A DNA stretch of 64,000 bases from Halobacillus campisalis (GCF_030345335.1 NZ_JAPVRC010000001.1:558001-622000), one strand, 5' to 3'. Positions 17,235 through 28,032 are shown, numbered from the stretch's first letter. Translations and numbers: made by a program. Notes: a model not told the origin generated them from the sequence alone.

Positions 17235-18362
17235 TTATTCCATAAAATCTTTTAATCGTTTGCTTCGGCTAGGGTGTCTCAGTTTTCTTAAAGCTTTCGC
17301 TTCGATTTGACGGATACGTTCTCTTGTCACACCGAAAACTTTCCCTACTTCTTCTAATGTGCGGGTACGGCCGTCATCCAGGCCAAAGCGAAGACGCAAT
17401 ACGTTTTCTTCACGATCGGTCAGCGTGTCCAGCACATCTTCCAGTTGTTCTTTTAATAACTCGTAAGCTGCATGATCGGAAGGTGATGTCGCTTCCTGGT
17501 CTTCAATGAAATCTCCAAGATGAGAATCATCTTCTTCACCGATTGGTGTCTCAAGAGAAACAGGTTCTTGTGCGATTTTCAAAATTTCCCGGACTTTGTC
17601 AGGTGTGAGTTCCATGTCCTGTGCAATTTCTTCAGGAGTAGGTTCTCGTCCTAAATCTTGAAGAAGCTGTCTTTGAACCCTGATCAGCTTATTAATTGTT
17701 TCCACCATATGGACTGGAATACGGATAGTACGTGCCTGGTCAGCAATCGCGCGCGTAATCGCCTGCCTTATCCACCAAGTGGCATACGTACTGAATTTAT
17801 ACCCTTTACGGTAATCGAATTTTTCAACTGCTTTAATTAGACCCATGTTTCCTTCCTGAATCAAGTCTAAGAAGAGCATTCCCCGTCCTACATATCTCTT
17901 TGCGATACTTACCACTAAACGCAGGTTGGCTTCTGCTAGGTCACGTTTAGCTTCTTCGTCGCCTTCCTCAATCCTCTGAGCCAGGCTTATTTCATCCTTG
18001 GCAGCAAGTAAATTGACACGACCGATTTCTTTAAGATACATACGGACGGGATCATTGATTTTCACGCCAGGCGGCACACTAAGATCGTTCAAGTTGAACT
18101 CTTCTTCTTTGTTCAACTGCTGCATACTAGGGTCCTGGTCAGAATCTCCTATAACTTCAACACCCTGTTCATTCAGGTGCTCGTAATATTCGTCCATTTG
18201 ATCAGAATCCAATTCAAAACTGGATAATTTCTCAGCAACCTCTTCGTAAGCTAGAACTCCCCTCTTTTTCCCCATTTCAAGGAGCTGTTCTTTAGCTTGC
18301 TCTAGAGTTAGTTCGCTGTCATTTTCTTTAGAACGTGATGGCTGTTGTTGCTTGTCCGCCAT
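17235..18362 (-). CDS. sigA: RNA polymerase primary sigma factor SigA
   Basis: The vegetative sigma factor that directs RNA polymerase to the -35/-10 promoters seen through this window. At 375 residues it has an acidic N-terminal region 1.1, then region 2 with the [14 protein letters not shown] promoter-melting segment, region 3, and the region 4.2 helix-turn-helix [20 protein letters not shown]. It is cotranscribed with dnaG upstream, 32 bases apart, in the classic macromolecular-synthesis arrangement with yqxD. Confidence 0.98.
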   Translation of the reverse strand: MADKQQQPSRSKENDSELTLEQAKEQLLEMGKKRGVLAYEEVAEKLSSFELDSDQMDEYYEHLNEQGVEVIGDSDQDPSMQQLNKEEEFNLNDLSVPPGVKINDPVRMYLKEIGRVNLLAAKDEISLAQRIEEGDEEAKRDLAEANLRLVVSIAKRYVGRGMLFLDLIQEGNMGLIKAVEKFDYRKGYKFSTYATWWIRQAITRAIADQARTIRIPVHMVETINKLIRVQRQLLQDLGREPTPEEIAQDMELTPDKVREILKIAQEPVSLETPIGEEDDSHLGDFIEDQEATSPSDHAAYELLKEQLEDVLDTLTDREENVLRLRFGLDDGRTRTLEEVGKVFGVTRERIRQIEAKALRKLRHPSRSKRLKDFME

Positions 18363-18394
18363 TAGTCCCCCTCCTTCCGACTATCCATACCAAG

Positions 18395-20221
18395 TTAATG
18401 AGTGTTTTTCAACTCTTGTTTCCGTCTCAAAATTTCCATTGCGATTTGCGCAGCTTTTATAGGATCACCTTGCTGCTCCGCTCTCTTTTGTTCTGCTTCT
18501 AAACTTTTGATATCCGTACGATCCGTATTTTCCATTCGGATACGATGGATATAGTCTCCCAGTTCCTGATCGGTTATTTCTTCCTCAGCGTTTGGTGACA
18601 TCGTCAATTGTATAACTAAATTCTTTAAAGATTCATCTTCCAGACGCTCGATAAATTGACTAATGTCAGGTGCATGGCCATCTTCATAATATGCGTATAA
18701 GTGCGTAACGATTACCTGGTGCTCGGAAATATTAAACGCCCCACCTAATTCCTCTTGCACTTTATCAGCAATAACCGGGTTTTTCAACATATTTGCAATA
18801 AGCTTTCTTTCCGCATTGTGAAAGGCCGGGAGCAGTTTATGATGCATGGATTGAGAATCTATCGAACGGTTCTGCCAATTTCTCTTCTGTTTCCCTTGTG
18901 AAGGGGCTGACGGAACTCGTTTCTTTAATTGATCTACTTCATCTTTTAAGGTTTCCATTGATATATCAAAATCCGCGGCTACTTCTTTTAGATAATGCTC
19001 TCTTTCTATGGCACGATCTAATTGAGCTACCTCCTGTAATACCTTTTCGATATAAGCAATGCGATCTCCTTCTAGTTGTAAATTATAATTTCTACGAAGG
19101 TAATTTATTATAAATGACGTGTAGGGATCGCTCGCATCTATAACTTCTTTTTTGAAACGATCTCCGCCATGTTTTTTAATGTAATCGTCTGGATCCATGC
19201 CTTCGGGTAAACGGGCTACATTTATCTGACAACCTGTAAGCTTGAGAAGTTTCGCCGCTTTAGCTGCGGCATTCATTCCTGCTTCGTCTCCGTCGTAGCA
19301 GATGATTGCCTGCTCAGCATAACGGTCGATCAACTGAGCCTGTATTTCGGAAATAGATGTTCCCATTGTCGCTACACCATTCTCTACACCCGCTTGACGG
19401 GCAGCAATGACATCAGCATATCCTTCGAACAAAATAATTGTTTTCGTTTTCCTGATGGCCGAACGTGCTAAATCAAAGTTGAAAAGCAGTCTGCCCTTTT
19501 GGAAAAGGTCTGTTTCCGGGCTGTTCAAATATTTCGGCTGCTGGTCTCCTAAAGATCTCCCTGCAAAAGCGACGGTTTTCCCTAAATGATTACGAAGTGG
19601 AAACATTATTCTTCCTCGAAACCGATCCGAATAGTCTCCTTTATCATTTACATTCAATAAACCTGCTTTTACCATAGTTTGGGGATGGTACCCTTTTTTC
19701 TCAAGAAAGGTTACAACAAAAGACGGGGATGTGGGTGAAAATCCGATTTGATACTCCCGGATGATTTCCTCAGTGAACCCTCGATCCAGCATATACTGAA
19801 GAGCTTGTTTACCTTCTTTAGAGTTCCGGAGCATATGTGAGTAAAGTTTGGTCAGCCATTCATGAGCCTCCAACATACTTTGAGCTTCAGGATCTTGTTT
19901 TCCAGCAGGCTCTTCTTTCATTTGTTCAGGCAAGCCGTGGCCAGTTCTCTCAGCTGTTTTTTGGACAGCCTGAATGAAGTTATACCCTTCTATCTCCATT
20001 AAGAAAGAATATACGTTGCCGCCTTTTCCACATCCGAAGCAGTGAAAAATTTGTTTGTCGCTGGATACAGAAAAGGAAGGCGTATTTTCTCCATGAAACG
20101 GACACAAACCGAAGTAGTTTCTCCCTTGCCGTTTCAATTGAACGTATTCCCCAATAACCTCTGCTATATCTACTGATTTTCTAATTTCATCGACTGTTTC
20201 TTCAGGAATGTGTCCAGCCAT
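18395..20221 (-). CDS. dnaG: DNA primase
   Basis: Makes RNA primers for DNA replication and works with the DnaB-type helicase. The 608 residues contain an N-terminal CHC2 zinc ribbon (Cys40, His43, Cys61, Cys64), a Toprim catalytic core (FEGYADVIAA near 260 and YDGDEAG near 304) and a C-terminal helicase-binding domain. The start is uncertain: ATGs lie at 20233, 20227 and 20221 and the ribosome-binding site is weak. I choose 20221 because MAGHIPEE aligns with the usual family N-terminus. Confidence 0.95.
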   Translation of the reverse strand: MAGHIPEETVDEIRKSVDIAEVIGEYVQLKRQGRNYFGLCPFHGENTPSFSVSSDKQIFHCFGCGKGGNVYSFLMEIEGYNFIQAVQKTAERTGHGLPEQMKEEPAGKQDPEAQSMLEAHEWLTKLYSHMLRNSKEGKQALQYMLDRGFTEEIIREYQIGFSPTSPSFVVTFLEKKGYHPQTMVKAGLLNVNDKGDYSDRFRGRIMFPLRNHLGKTVAFAGRSLGDQQPKYLNSPETDLFQKGRLLFNFDLARSAIRKTKTIILFEGYADVIAARQAGVENGVATMGTSISEIQAQLIDRYAEQAIICYDGDEAGMNAAAKAAKLLKLTGCQINVARLPEGMDPDDYIKKHGGDRFKKEVIDASDPYTSFIINYLRRNYNLQLEGDRIAYIEKVLQEVAQLDRAIEREHYLKEVAADFDISMETLKDEVDQLKKRVPSAPSQGKQKRNWQNRSIDSQSMHHKLLPAFHNAERKLIANMLKNPVIADKVQEELGGAFNISEHQVIVTHLYAYYEDGHAPDISQFIERLEDESLKNLVIQLTMSPNAEEEITDQELGDYIHRIRMENTDRTDIKSLEAEQKRAEQQGDPIKAAQIAMEILRRKQELKNTH

Positions 20222-20250
20222 ATACATCACCATACCAGTTGTAAAATTTA

Positions 20251-20721
20251 CTACATTCCTTTAGGTTCATCATTCTTTTGGAGAAGGTCGTGTAATGCTT
20301 TCGAAAATGTGTCGCGATCATTGTTAGTGAAAGCTTTTGGACCTTTCCATTTTTTCTTACGTTTCATCGTTTGCTGACGAAGATGCTTTTGATTCATGAT
20401 ATCCGAAGCCTCTTCCTCTTTAATCAGTTTACCTCGTGGAGTAAGTACGTAAACCCCTTGTAAAGTAAGTAAAACCGCCAAAGAATAATCTTGTGTCACT
20501 ACTATATCAGCCGTCTTCACATGATTTAGAATATAAAGATCAACTGATTGGGAGCCATGGTCAAGAAAAGTCCAGTTTTCGCCATTTAATTCATTCTTAA
20601 AATGGTTCACTGTTGCAATAAACTTGGGCTGAATTTTAAAATCTGAACATACGGCAGTAAGTTCACGTTGAACAGGACAACTATCGGCATCTACCCACAC
20701 ATCACGTTTTAAATTCTGCAT
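20251..20721 (-). CDS. yqxD: UPF0178 (YaiI/YqxD, DUF188) protein
   Basis: A 156-residue PIN-like protein with the family signature WVDADSCPV near the start and conserved VTQDYSLA and TPRGK segments; the acidic residues suggest a metal-dependent nuclease fold, but no activity is established. The ribosome-binding site is weak. It leads the yqxD-dnaG-sigA unit, as in B. subtilis. Confidence 0.9.
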   Translation of the reverse strand: MQNLKRDVWVDADSCPVQRELTAVCSDFKIQPKFIATVNHFKNELNGENWTFLDHGSQSVDLYILNHVKTADIVVTQDYSLAVLLTLQGVYVLTPRGKLIKEEEASDIMNQKHLRQQTMKRKKKWKGPKAFTNNDRDTFSKALHDLLQKNDEPKGM

Positions 20722-20879
20722 AACTCAATAATTCTACAATAATCGTTAGAATCCTTCCCATTTTATAATGTTTTACTTTTCTGAAAAGTGTCCTCACATA
20801 ATTAGCAATAAGATTATTTTTACACAAATATTTATTATAATACCTATGATTTATAAAATCTATAGTTTTTTTGTTTTTT

Positions 20880-20922
20880 TTCATGAAAAATCGCGCTTTT
20901 ATATAAAAAAGCACGATTTTTT
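20880..20922 (-). terminator. Terminator of ccpN-ppsR
   Basis: A 15-bp stem with one wobble (20886-20900 with 20908-20922) and long T-rich flanks on the minus strand, just past the ppsR stop codon. Confidence 0.82.
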
Positions 20923-20928
20923 CTTAAT

Positions 20929-21738
20929 TCACGATGAGTACTCCCGTAATTTACTCATGATGACGTTAGCAGTTTCTTCGACTGCTTTATGGGAAACATC
21001 AATCACGTGACAGCCGATTTGATCAACGATTTGATCAAAATGTTCGATTTCCTGCTGAATCCGATCCATGTTAGCGTAACTCGCTTCAGCACCGAGCCCT
21101 AAAGATTTCAAACGTTCTTTACGTATATCGTTCAGCTTTTGTGGACTGATTTTTAATCCGATACACTTCTTCGGATCTACTTTGAATAATTCTTCAGGAG
21201 GCTCAACTTCAGGAACGATAGGTACGTTCGCTACTTTTAATCTCTTATGAGCTAAATATTGCGAAAGTGGAGTTTTGGAAGTCCTCGAAACACCAATCAG
21301 CACGATATCCGCTTTTCCGATCCCGCGGGCATCTCGTCCATCATCATATTTCACAGCAAATTCAATAGCTTCGACTCTTTTGAAATAATCCTCATCCAGT
21401 TTATGAACCAAACCTGGCTCTAAGCGAGGTTCAGTCTTAAAAAATCGTTGCATAGCATCCATCATCGGGCCCATGATATCTATACATTCCAAATCATATT
21501 CCTTCGCTTTGTTCAATAGGTGGGTTCTAAACTCAGGAACTACCAGCGTAAAGCCGATCATAGCATTATATTCTTTCGCCTGAGCGACTGTCTCATTAAT
21601 CGTGCCTTTATCCTCTACATAAGGAATTCTTTGCACATCGAATGGTCCATCATCAAATTGACTTAATGCTGCTTTTACTACTAGCTCTGCGGTTTCTCCT
21701 ACTGAATCTGAAAGAATGAAAATTAATGGTTTACTCAC
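20929..21738 (-). CDS. ppsR: Pyruvate, phosphate dikinase / PEP synthetase regulatory protein (YqfL)
   Basis: A DUF299 bifunctional ADP-dependent kinase and Pi-dependent pyrophosphorylase that switches PPDK or PEP synthase off and on. In B. subtilis YqfL also modulates CcpN. The P-loop-like GVSRTSKT (149-156) and the N-terminal [11 protein letters not shown] segment are clear. I choose the GTG start at 21738, after GGAGAGG and seven bases; the longer frame to 21795 overlaps ccpN and has no such site. It is cotranscribed with ccpN. Confidence 0.92.
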   Translation of the reverse strand: MSKPLIFILSDSVGETAELVVKAALSQFDDGPFDVQRIPYVEDKGTINETVAQAKEYNAMIGFTLVVPEFRTHLLNKAKEYDLECIDIMGPMMDAMQRFFKTEPRLEPGLVHKLDEDYFKRVEAIEFAVKYDDGRDARGIGKADIVLIGVSRTSKTPLSQYLAHKRLKVANVPIVPEVEPPEELFKVDPKKCIGLKISPQKLNDIRKERLKSLGLGAEASYANMDRIQQEIEHFDQIVDQIGCHVIDVSHKAVEETANVIMSKLREYSS

Positions 21739-21772
21739 AGCTTTTCCCTCTCCTTCTGCAAAGACGTACGAT

Positions 21773-22402
21773 TTATAAATGCTGATCTCTTGCAAGCTCC
21801 ACTAATGCTTTCGTTACGCTCGTCTTCGTCAGTCTACCTATGACTTCCAATCCGCGATCTACAGGCTTCACTACTGGAAGGCCGTCTATTTGTTTCTCAA
21901 TCAGCTTTTGCGCCGCATCCAATAAGAGATCGTCTTTTTCACAAATAGAAATATTGGGCATCCTTGTCATGATAATATGAACCGGAACTGAAGTTAAGTC
22001 ATGATTTCCAATACTTGCACGCAATAAATCTTTTCTAGAAAGAACTCCAACAAGCAGTGCTTGATCATTTATGACAAAAAGAGTCCCGACATCTTCTAAA
22101 AACATCGTGCAAATTGCATCATATGCGGAAACATCCTCTTCTACAACGACGGGAAGAGCCTGGTATTCATGGACTTTGAACTTTTTTAGTTTCTCCGTCA
22201 AAAGTTCAGAACCTGTTTTCCCTGTAAAGAAATACCCAACACGAGGTCTTGCATCTAAATAACCAGCCATAGTTAAAATTGCTAAATCCGGCCGCAAAGT
22301 CGCTCTAGTCAAACTCAAGTTTTCAGCAATATTTTCTCCTGTAATCGGTCCATTGTCTTTAACGATTTGTATGATTTGCTCTTGTCTGCTGGAAAGTTCC
22401 AT
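21773..22402 (-). CDS. ccpN: CcpN-type repressor (HTH + two CBS domains)
   Basis: In B. subtilis CcpN represses gluconeogenic genes (gapB, pckA) under glycolytic conditions. This 209-residue protein has an N-terminal winged helix (about 1-62, with a [12 protein letters not shown] recognition region) and two CBS domains (about 80-140 and 145-207) that bind nucleotides. It has its own promoter and an early dyad (22419-22430), and ppsR follows 34 bases on. Target genes cannot be told from this window. Confidence 0.92.
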   Translation of the reverse strand: MELSSRQEQIIQIVKDNGPITGENIAENLSLTRATLRPDLAILTMAGYLDARPRVGYFFTGKTGSELLTEKLKKFKVHEYQALPVVVEEDVSAYDAICTMFLEDVGTLFVINDQALLVGVLSRKDLLRASIGNHDLTSVPVHIIMTRMPNISICEKDDLLLDAAQKLIEKQIDGLPVVKPVDRGLEVIGRLTKTSVTKALVELARDQHL

Positions 22403-22418
22403 TCTTTCACCGCCCTAA

Positions 22419-22473
22419 TCACAACTGTGACATACTATTTAATTATTATAGCTCATTTATTCTGATGGGTAAA
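22419..22473 (-). promoter_or_regulatory. ccpN promoter and nearby dyad
   Basis: TATAAT lies at 22445-22450 with TTTACC 17 bases upstream (22468-22473). A perfect 12-base palindrome TCACAACTGTGA at 22419-22430 falls about 10-20 bases past the expected transcription start and could be an operator. Confidence 0.5.
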
Positions 22474-22482
22474 AGAGTTCAC

Positions 22483-24567
22483 TTAATATTGTTGTTTCCA
22501 TTGCACAGCGTTTAAATCGGCAAAATCTAAAATGTCAGACGCAATTTGTTTCAATAGAGCTAACCGGTTGGAGCGCAGCTGCTCATCCTCTGCCATTACC
22601 ATTGTCTGATCAAAGAACGAGTGGATAGGATCAGCTAGCTGTGCGAGAAGATTCAAGGCACTTTCCGGGTTTTGTTCTTGTAAAGCCTGCTGGTAGTTCT
22701 CGTGAATGTCCCTATGAAGTTCGTAAAGTGCAGCTTCACTTTTATTTTCAAACAAAGCCGGGTCTATGGCTGCAGCTTCTGTTTTTTTAGCCAGGTTGAG
22801 CACTCGGCCAAGCGCTTCATGTACAGATTTGAATTGATTATCATTACGCTTTTCCATCAAAATGAGTGCTTTGGCGGATGTTTGGGAATATACTTGGATC
22901 CCTTGAGCAAGGACTGATTGAATGACATCTGGAGCCATCCCCTCGTCTTTCAATAAGTAACTAGCTCTTGTACGGAAGAAGTCATGCACATCCTGAACGA
23001 CATCCTCTTTTTTTCTAGTAGGCAAGTTCTTTGTGAAGTAGAAATCGATCACTTCATCCAGTAAATCTTCTACGCACAGTGACCAGTTTCTACCTTTAAG
23101 AATTTGTATAACGCCTAATGACTGACGTCTTAATCCATAGGGATCCTGTGAACCAGTCGGAGTATGTCCGATAGCGATAGAGCCGACGATAGTATCAAGC
23201 TTATCTGCAATGCTGACCACGGCACCAACTGTTGATTCAGGAAGCTGTCCGTTTGCTTGACGCGGCATATAATGCTCATTTATCGCTGCCGCCACTTCCT
23301 CATCCTCTCCATAAATACGAGCGTATTTCTCACCCATGATGCCCTGGAGTTCAGAGAATTCGTCCACCATATGAGTAACCAGGTCAAACTTACTTATTTC
23401 CGCAGCTCGTACTGCTTGCTTTTCTACTCGTTCCCCGAGACGCAATTTCCGGCTGATTGACTCGGTAAACTGCTTCACCCTTGACACTTTATCTGCCAAA
23501 GTTCCGAGTTCCACTTGATAGACCATACGCTCCAGCTTTTTAAGCTTTTCATCTATAGATCCTTTTTGATCTTCTAGATAAAAAAATTGAGCATCTGCCA
23601 AACGGGCCTTTAAAACCTTCTCATTTCCTCGGGCGACAGTTTCGAGGTGTTTGTCATTACCATTTCTGACGGCGACAAAGAAAGGTTGTAACACGCCTTG
23701 AGTCGAGCGTACCGGAAAGTACCTCTGATGTTCTTTCATTGAAGTAATTAGTGCTTCTTCAGGAACTTCAAGAAATTCACTGCTGAATTCACCACTGAAA
23801 ACAGTTGGATACTCTACTAGATGAGTAATTTCATTCAACAATTGGTCATCTTTTACTATCTCCCAATTTCTTGTTTGCTCTAAGTGACTCAGCTGTTGTT
23901 CTATCATTGTTTTTCGTTTGTTTTTATCAGCTATAACTTGTTCATTCTTCAATACTTGTTCGTATTGATCCGCATGTTCAATAACAGCTTTAGAGCCAAG
24001 GAAACGATGTCCATACGTGAATGCGTCCGTAGATACATTCTCAATCGCAAAGGGAATGACCTGATCATTGAATAACGCAGCAATCCAGCGGATAGGACGA
24101 GCATACTTCAAATTAAAGCTCCCCCACCTCATGTTTTTCGGAAAGTTTAAGCTTAGCAGAACTTGTTTGAAATCCGCGAGCAGATCAACAGTGGACTGAC
24201 CAGGAGTGAATTTTTTCACGTGGACATATTCTACTCCTTTGATCTCTTTAAAATAAATTTCATCTACAGATTGCCCTTGACCTTTAGAAAATCCTATCGC
24301 AGCTTTCGACCATTCTCCATTCTCGTCTAGAGCGATTTTCTTAGCTGGTCCTTTCGCTTCTTCCTCAAGGTCAGGCTGTTTATCTGCGACGCCGAAGATT
24401 TGAACGGCCAGACGACGAGGAGTAGAGTAGCTTTTAACCGATTCGTAAGGAATCCTTCGATCGTTCAGCCAGGTCTCTGTACTTTTCGTTAACTGTTCGA
24501 TAGCATCATCAATGAACCTTGCAGGCAATTCTTCTAATCCTAGTTCAAATAAAACCGTATTACTCAT
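22483..24567 (-). CDS. glyS: Glycyl-tRNA synthetase beta subunit
   Basis: The 694-residue beta subunit of the heterotetrameric (alpha2beta2) bacterial glycyl-tRNA synthetase; it holds the tRNA-binding and HD-like regions. The N-terminus [13 protein letters not shown] is typical. The start at 24567 follows GGAAGGAG and overlaps the last eight bases of glyQ, so translation is probably coupled. Expression is controlled by the T-box leader upstream of glyQ. Confidence 0.97.
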   Translation of the reverse strand: MSNTVLFELGLEELPARFIDDAIEQLTKSTETWLNDRRIPYESVKSYSTPRRLAVQIFGVADKQPDLEEEAKGPAKKIALDENGEWSKAAIGFSKGQGQSVDEIYFKEIKGVEYVHVKKFTPGQSTVDLLADFKQVLLSLNFPKNMRWGSFNLKYARPIRWIAALFNDQVIPFAIENVSTDAFTYGHRFLGSKAVIEHADQYEQVLKNEQVIADKNKRKTMIEQQLSHLEQTRNWEIVKDDQLLNEITHLVEYPTVFSGEFSSEFLEVPEEALITSMKEHQRYFPVRSTQGVLQPFFVAVRNGNDKHLETVARGNEKVLKARLADAQFFYLEDQKGSIDEKLKKLERMVYQVELGTLADKVSRVKQFTESISRKLRLGERVEKQAVRAAEISKFDLVTHMVDEFSELQGIMGEKYARIYGEDEEVAAAINEHYMPRQANGQLPESTVGAVVSIADKLDTIVGSIAIGHTPTGSQDPYGLRRQSLGVIQILKGRNWSLCVEDLLDEVIDFYFTKNLPTRKKEDVVQDVHDFFRTRASYLLKDEGMAPDVIQSVLAQGIQVYSQTSAKALILMEKRNDNQFKSVHEALGRVLNLAKKTEAAAIDPALFENKSEAALYELHRDIHENYQQALQEQNPESALNLLAQLADPIHSFFDQTMVMAEDEQLRSNRLALLKQIASDILDFADLNAVQWKQQY

Positions 24568-25447
24568 AGGACGACTCTCCTTCCTTCAACATTGGGAACC
24601 CTAATCTTTCCCTTTCATCAACATAAGCTTTGGAAATTGAACGGGCCAAGTTTCTTACTCTCCCGATATAACCGGTTCTTTCGGTAACTGAGATGACCCC
24701 TTTAGCGTCCAATAAATTAAATGTGTGGGAGCACTTAAGTACATAATCGTATGCAGGGAATACTAATCCTTTTTCCATAATGCGCTTCGCTTCTTGTTCA
24801 TAAGTAGAAAATAAATCAAATAACATTTGATCATCTGATTCTTCAAATGTATAAACGGAATGTTCATACTCTGGCTGAGTAAAGATATCCCCTACTGTTA
24901 CGCCGTCCGTCCATTCAAGCTCAAACACATTTTCCTTATCTTGGATATAGGAAGCCAAACGCTCCAAACCATAAGTGATTTCTGCTGCTACCGGACGAGC
25001 TTCAAGTCCTCCGATTTGCTGGAAATAAGTAAATTGTGTGATTTCCATGCCATCCAACCATACTTCCCAACCTAATCCCGCCGCACCAAGCGTAGGATTC
25101 TCCCAATTATCTTCAACAAAACGAATATCGTGTTTTTCAGCATCAATCCCCAGTTTTTCGAGTGATTTCAAATACAGATCTTGAATATTGTCTGGAGATG
25201 GTTTCATAATCACCTGGAATTGGTGGTGCTGGTAAAGACGATTAGGATTCTGACCATAACGTCCATCAGCAGGTCTTCTGGAAGGTTCTACGTAGGCAAC
25301 ATTCCACGGTTCAGGACCCAGACTTCTTAATAAGGTCATCGGTGACATAGTGCCGGCACCTTTTTCTACGTCATAGGCCTGCATAAGCAAGCAGCCTTCA
25401 TCGGACCAATGCTTCTGCAAGGTTAAAATCATTTCTTGAATGTTCAT
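24560..25447 (-). CDS. glyQ: Glycyl-tRNA synthetase alpha subunit
   Basis: The 295-residue catalytic alpha subunit (class II) that activates glycine and, with GlyS, charges tRNA-Gly. Typical segments are [14 protein letters not shown] near the N-terminus, the motif 2 region [16 protein letters not shown], and [10 protein letters not shown] as motif 3. The start has a TAGGAGG site. It is first in the glyQS operon, behind a T-box leader. Confidence 0.97.
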   Translation of the reverse strand: MNIQEMILTLQKHWSDEGCLLMQAYDVEKGAGTMSPMTLLRSLGPEPWNVAYVEPSRRPADGRYGQNPNRLYQHHQFQVIMKPSPDNIQDLYLKSLEKLGIDAEKHDIRFVEDNWENPTLGAAGLGWEVWLDGMEITQFTYFQQIGGLEARPVAAEITYGLERLASYIQDKENVFELEWTDGVTVGDIFTQPEYEHSVYTFEESDDQMLFDLFSTYEQEAKRIMEKGLVFPAYDYVLKCSHTFNLLDAKGVISVTERTGYIGRVRNLARSISKAYVDERERLGFPMLKEGESSYE

Positions 25448-25469
25448 GTTCTACCTCCTAATTAGTAAG

Positions 25470-25690
25470 CATAAAGAAACCCCGTCTCTATGCCATCATT
25501 GACATAGGGACGGGGTTTACCGCGGTTCCACCCTATTTGCTTCCTCTAAAAGAAGCCACTTTGAACGTTCTTTGCTCCGGAATGCCTTCATCGAATTTTT
25601 GTTACTCGATTTCCACCATCACGAGTTCTCTATAAACAAAAAAGATCGATTACTACTTTCCATCTACACAATCTTTTATTAGTAAATAGA
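25470..25690 (-). promoter_or_regulatory. glyQS T-box riboswitch leader
   Basis: The leader senses uncharged tRNA-Gly and controls read-through into glyQS. The T-box core AGGGTGGAACCGCG lies at 25521-25534. A probable GGC (Gly) specifier is at 25584-25586, followed by the expected purine. A GAAAGTAG segment near the 5' end fits the stem I internal loop. The terminator stem (25477-25518) has about 19 pairs with a four-base loop. The specifier assignment is inferred from context. Confidence 0.92.
25477..25518 (-). terminator. T-box terminator stem
   Basis: A long hairpin of AAACCCCGTC-type arms with a four-base loop and a short T run. Its 5' arm follows the T-box sequence, so pairing of the T-box in the antiterminator would disrupt it. 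Confidence 0.88.
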
Positions 25691-25719
25691 ATCATACTGA
25701 ATCATCATTCTTTTGTCAA
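25691..25719 (-). promoter_or_regulatory. glyQS promoter
   Basis: TTGACA (25714-25719), exactly 17 bases, TATGAT (25691-25696): a near-consensus sigma-A promoter. The -35 contains the TGA stop codon of recO. Confidence 0.85.
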
Positions 25720-26468
25720 TCATTATCGTTAAATAGATCAAGTTGCTTAAGAAATTTTTTTGATTTAAGGAAGTATCCGCCAAAACGATCGTAATATTCG
25801 TCCATTATTAAACGGAGCTTCTGTTTGTTTTCATTTTTCATTGAAATTTGCCCTAGCCTTTTAACATCCATATGTAAAAATAAGCGCAGTAGCCTTGCTA
25901 ATGTATCAGACAAACCATAAGCGTAAGGATCCTTGTGTTTACAACGGGAGCATAAATATCCTCCTTCAACTACTGAAAATGAGAAGGGCCCCTCTTCATT
26001 TCCACAATTGACACAGCTGTCAACTTTAGGGGCGAATCCCGCTTTCCGATATAATTTCAACTCATACATCATAGCTAAGATTTCACAATCTTTCCCTTCA
26101 GCCATCCACGTATACGTTTGCAGCAGCTGCTCATAAATAAAAGGATCAGGCTGTTTTTCATCGATCAGTTTGTCCGTTAATTCTGCTAGATAGGAGGCAT
26201 AGGCTGTCTTGACAATATCTTCTCTGATCGAACGCAGGGAAGTCAGCATTTCTCCTTGACTCATCGAACCTAAGCCCGAGCCTATTTGGATTAGGAACTG
26301 GGCATGGATAAATGGTTGAGTAATCGAGGCCATTCGGCTTTTTGGTTTCTTGGCACCTCTTGCCATGACCCCGATCTTTCCTTTTTCCCTTGTGAGTATA
26401 GTAACAATTTTGTGTGTTTCTCCATAATCTCTCGTTCGTATGACGATACCTTCGATTTTTTCTAACAA
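25716..26468 (-). CDS. recO: DNA repair protein RecO
   Basis: Loads RecA onto SSB-coated DNA in the RecFOR pathway. The 250-residue protein has an N-terminal OB-fold (IEGIVIRTRDYGETHKIV) and a zinc finger (CVNCG about residue 150 and CSRC about 173). The start is uncertain: GTG at 26477 overlaps the only Shine-Dalgarno-like AGGTGA, so I choose the TTG at 26468, which gives MLEKIEG as in relatives. It lies between yqzL and glyQ as in B. subtilis. Confidence 0.93.
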   Translation of the reverse strand: MLEKIEGIVIRTRDYGETHKIVTILTREKGKIGVMARGAKKPKSRMASITQPFIHAQFLIQIGSGLGSMSQGEMLTSLRSIREDIVKTAYASYLAELTDKLIDEKQPDPFIYEQLLQTYTWMAEGKDCEILAMMYELKLYRKAGFAPKVDSCVNCGNEEGPFSFSVVEGGYLCSRCKHKDPYAYGLSDTLARLLRLFLHMDVKRLGQISMKNENKQKLRLIMDEYYDRFGGYFLKSKKFLKQLDLFNDND

Positions 26469-26497
26469 AGCATTCACCTGCTCATGGTTTTTACTTC

Positions 26498-26632
26498 TTA
26501 GGAATCTCTCTGTTGTTCCGGCGCAGATGAAGTTTCTTCAACAGGCTGCGGGCTGTCTTCTAATTCCTTCATTAATAAATAGGTTTCTATGTTTCCTGTC
26601 CGTCTAAACAAATTCCAGGATAGGTCTAGCAC
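26498..26632 (-). CDS. yqzL: YqzL-family small protein
   Basis: A 44-residue protein starting at a GTG (26632) with AAAGGCGGTG upstream. The N-terminal LDLSWNLFRRTGNIETYLL is the hallmark of YqzL proteins found between era and recO in Bacillus; the C-terminal half is acidic and Pro/Ser-rich. Function is unknown. It is easy to miss because of its size and its GTG start. Confidence 0.82.
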   Translation of the reverse strand: MLDLSWNLFRRTGNIETYLLMKELEDSPQPVEETSSAPEQQRDS

Positions 26633-26722
26633 AAGAAACACCGCCTTTCTTAATATCAAATGGAATGACATCCTTAGGTTGCTTCATCTACGCCAAACGA
26701 TAAGGCTTAAAATTTACCAATC

Positions 26723-27628
26723 TTAATATTCATCTTCCTTATAACCAAAATCACTTAGCTGGATTTGCTTATTTCTCCAATCCTTCTGTACCTTGACCCA
26801 CAATTCTAAATAAACTTTACTTCCAAGAAGCAGTTCTATATCTTTTCTGGCTCTCTGCCCTACTTCTTTCAACATGCTTCCTTGCTTACCGATAATGATT
26901 CCTTTTTGTGAGTTACGCTCCACGATGATGACAGCCTGAATGAAAACGGCGTTTGAATCGTCCCTTTTCTTCATGGTTTCAATAACTACAGCAATAGAGT
27001 GAGGAATTTCTTCACGAGTCAATTGCAGGACCTTTTCACGGATGAATTCACTTACAATGAACCGTTCAGGATGATCCGTGATCTGATCCTCGGGATAAAA
27101 TTGAGGACCTTCCGGCAAATGGCTTTTTAATACACCAAGCAGGTGATCGACATTGTTCCCTTCTAATGCTGAAATAGGAACAATCTCTTCAAAATCTAAC
27201 TTTGACCTATATTCTTCAATCAAAGGCAGCAGCTGATCAGGATGGACTTTGTCAATTTTATTTACGATCAAAAAAACGGGCTGGTTGATTTTTTGTAAAC
27301 GATCGAGTATGAATTGGTCGCCGCGTCCATATCCTTCTTCAGCATTGATCATAAACATAATGGCATCGACTTCGTTCAGCGTATTCTCTGCCACGTTGAC
27401 CATATAATCGCCTAATTTATGCTTCGGCTTGTGGATGCCTGGTGTATCAATAAATATCATTTGAGCGTCTTTTTCTGTAAGGACACCTGAGATTTTATTT
27501 CTAGTGGTCTGAGGTTTATCACTCATAATGGCGATTTTTTCACCGATTACCCGGTTCATAAAAGTTGATTTCCCTACATTCGGGCGGCCTATTATAGCTA
27601 CAAACCCTGATTTAAACGTTTCTTCCAT
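26723..27628 (-). CDS. era: GTPase Era
   Basis: Essential GTPase that binds 16S rRNA and aids assembly of the 30S subunit. The 301-residue protein has P-loop GRPNVGKST (14-22), switch [14 protein letters not shown], and SALEG G5 motifs, then a C-terminal KH domain with [12 protein letters not shown]. The start follows GGAGGCAATAAGCAT. It follows dgkA by about 29 bases; the cdd gene that separates them in B. subtilis is absent. Confidence 0.97.
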   Translation of the reverse strand: MEETFKSGFVAIIGRPNVGKSTFMNRVIGEKIAIMSDKPQTTRNKISGVLTEKDAQMIFIDTPGIHKPKHKLGDYMVNVAENTLNEVDAIMFMINAEEGYGRGDQFILDRLQKINQPVFLIVNKIDKVHPDQLLPLIEEYRSKLDFEEIVPISALEGNNVDHLLGVLKSHLPEGPQFYPEDQITDHPERFIVSEFIREKVLQLTREEIPHSIAVVIETMKKRDDSNAVFIQAVIIVERNSQKGIIIGKQGSMLKEVGQRARKDIELLLGSKVYLELWVKVQKDWRNKQIQLSDFGYKEDEY

Positions 27629-27657
27629 ATGCTTATTGCCTCCATTAATCCTTTTGT

Positions 27658-28032
27658 TTAAAACATGATGTCCATCAATTTAGGTAAGAAAATGATACAT
27701 CCTATGATGATTGAACTTATTGCTGCGACCAACACAGCTCCAGCTGCTATATCTTTAATTTCTCCTGCGGAAGCGTGCCATTCAGGAGCCAGGTAATCCA
27801 TTACCCTCTCGATGGAGGAGTTTATCATTTCTAATGAAATCACTAGCGCAATTATACCGAAAAGCACCGCCCATTCCATTAATGAAACGTCAAGAAATGC
27901 AGCGAAAAAGATAACAACGACACTTATTATCAAGTGGATTTTAAGGTTCCTTTCCTTACGAAACACTTGCTGTATTCCACGAAGTGCGTGTCTTAAGCCA
28001 ATCAGCTTACGACCTTTGTAATCCATACTCAT
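27658..28032 (-). CDS. dgkA: Undecaprenol / diacylglycerol kinase
   Basis: A small integral membrane lipid kinase. Gram-positive DgkA mainly phosphorylates undecaprenol and so supplies the lipid carrier for wall synthesis. It has 124 residues, three membrane helices and the catalytic segment [14 protein letters not shown]. The start at ATG 28032 has AGAGGAAA six bases upstream; the longer frame to 28098 runs deep into ybeY. As placed, it still overlaps ybeY by 26 bases. Confidence 0.93.
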   Translation of the reverse strand: MSMDYKGRKLIGLRHALRGIQQVFRKERNLKIHLIISVVVIFFAAFLDVSLMEWAVLFGIIALVISLEMINSSIERVMDYLAPEWHASAGEIKDIAAGAVLVAAISSIIIGCIIFLPKLMDIMF

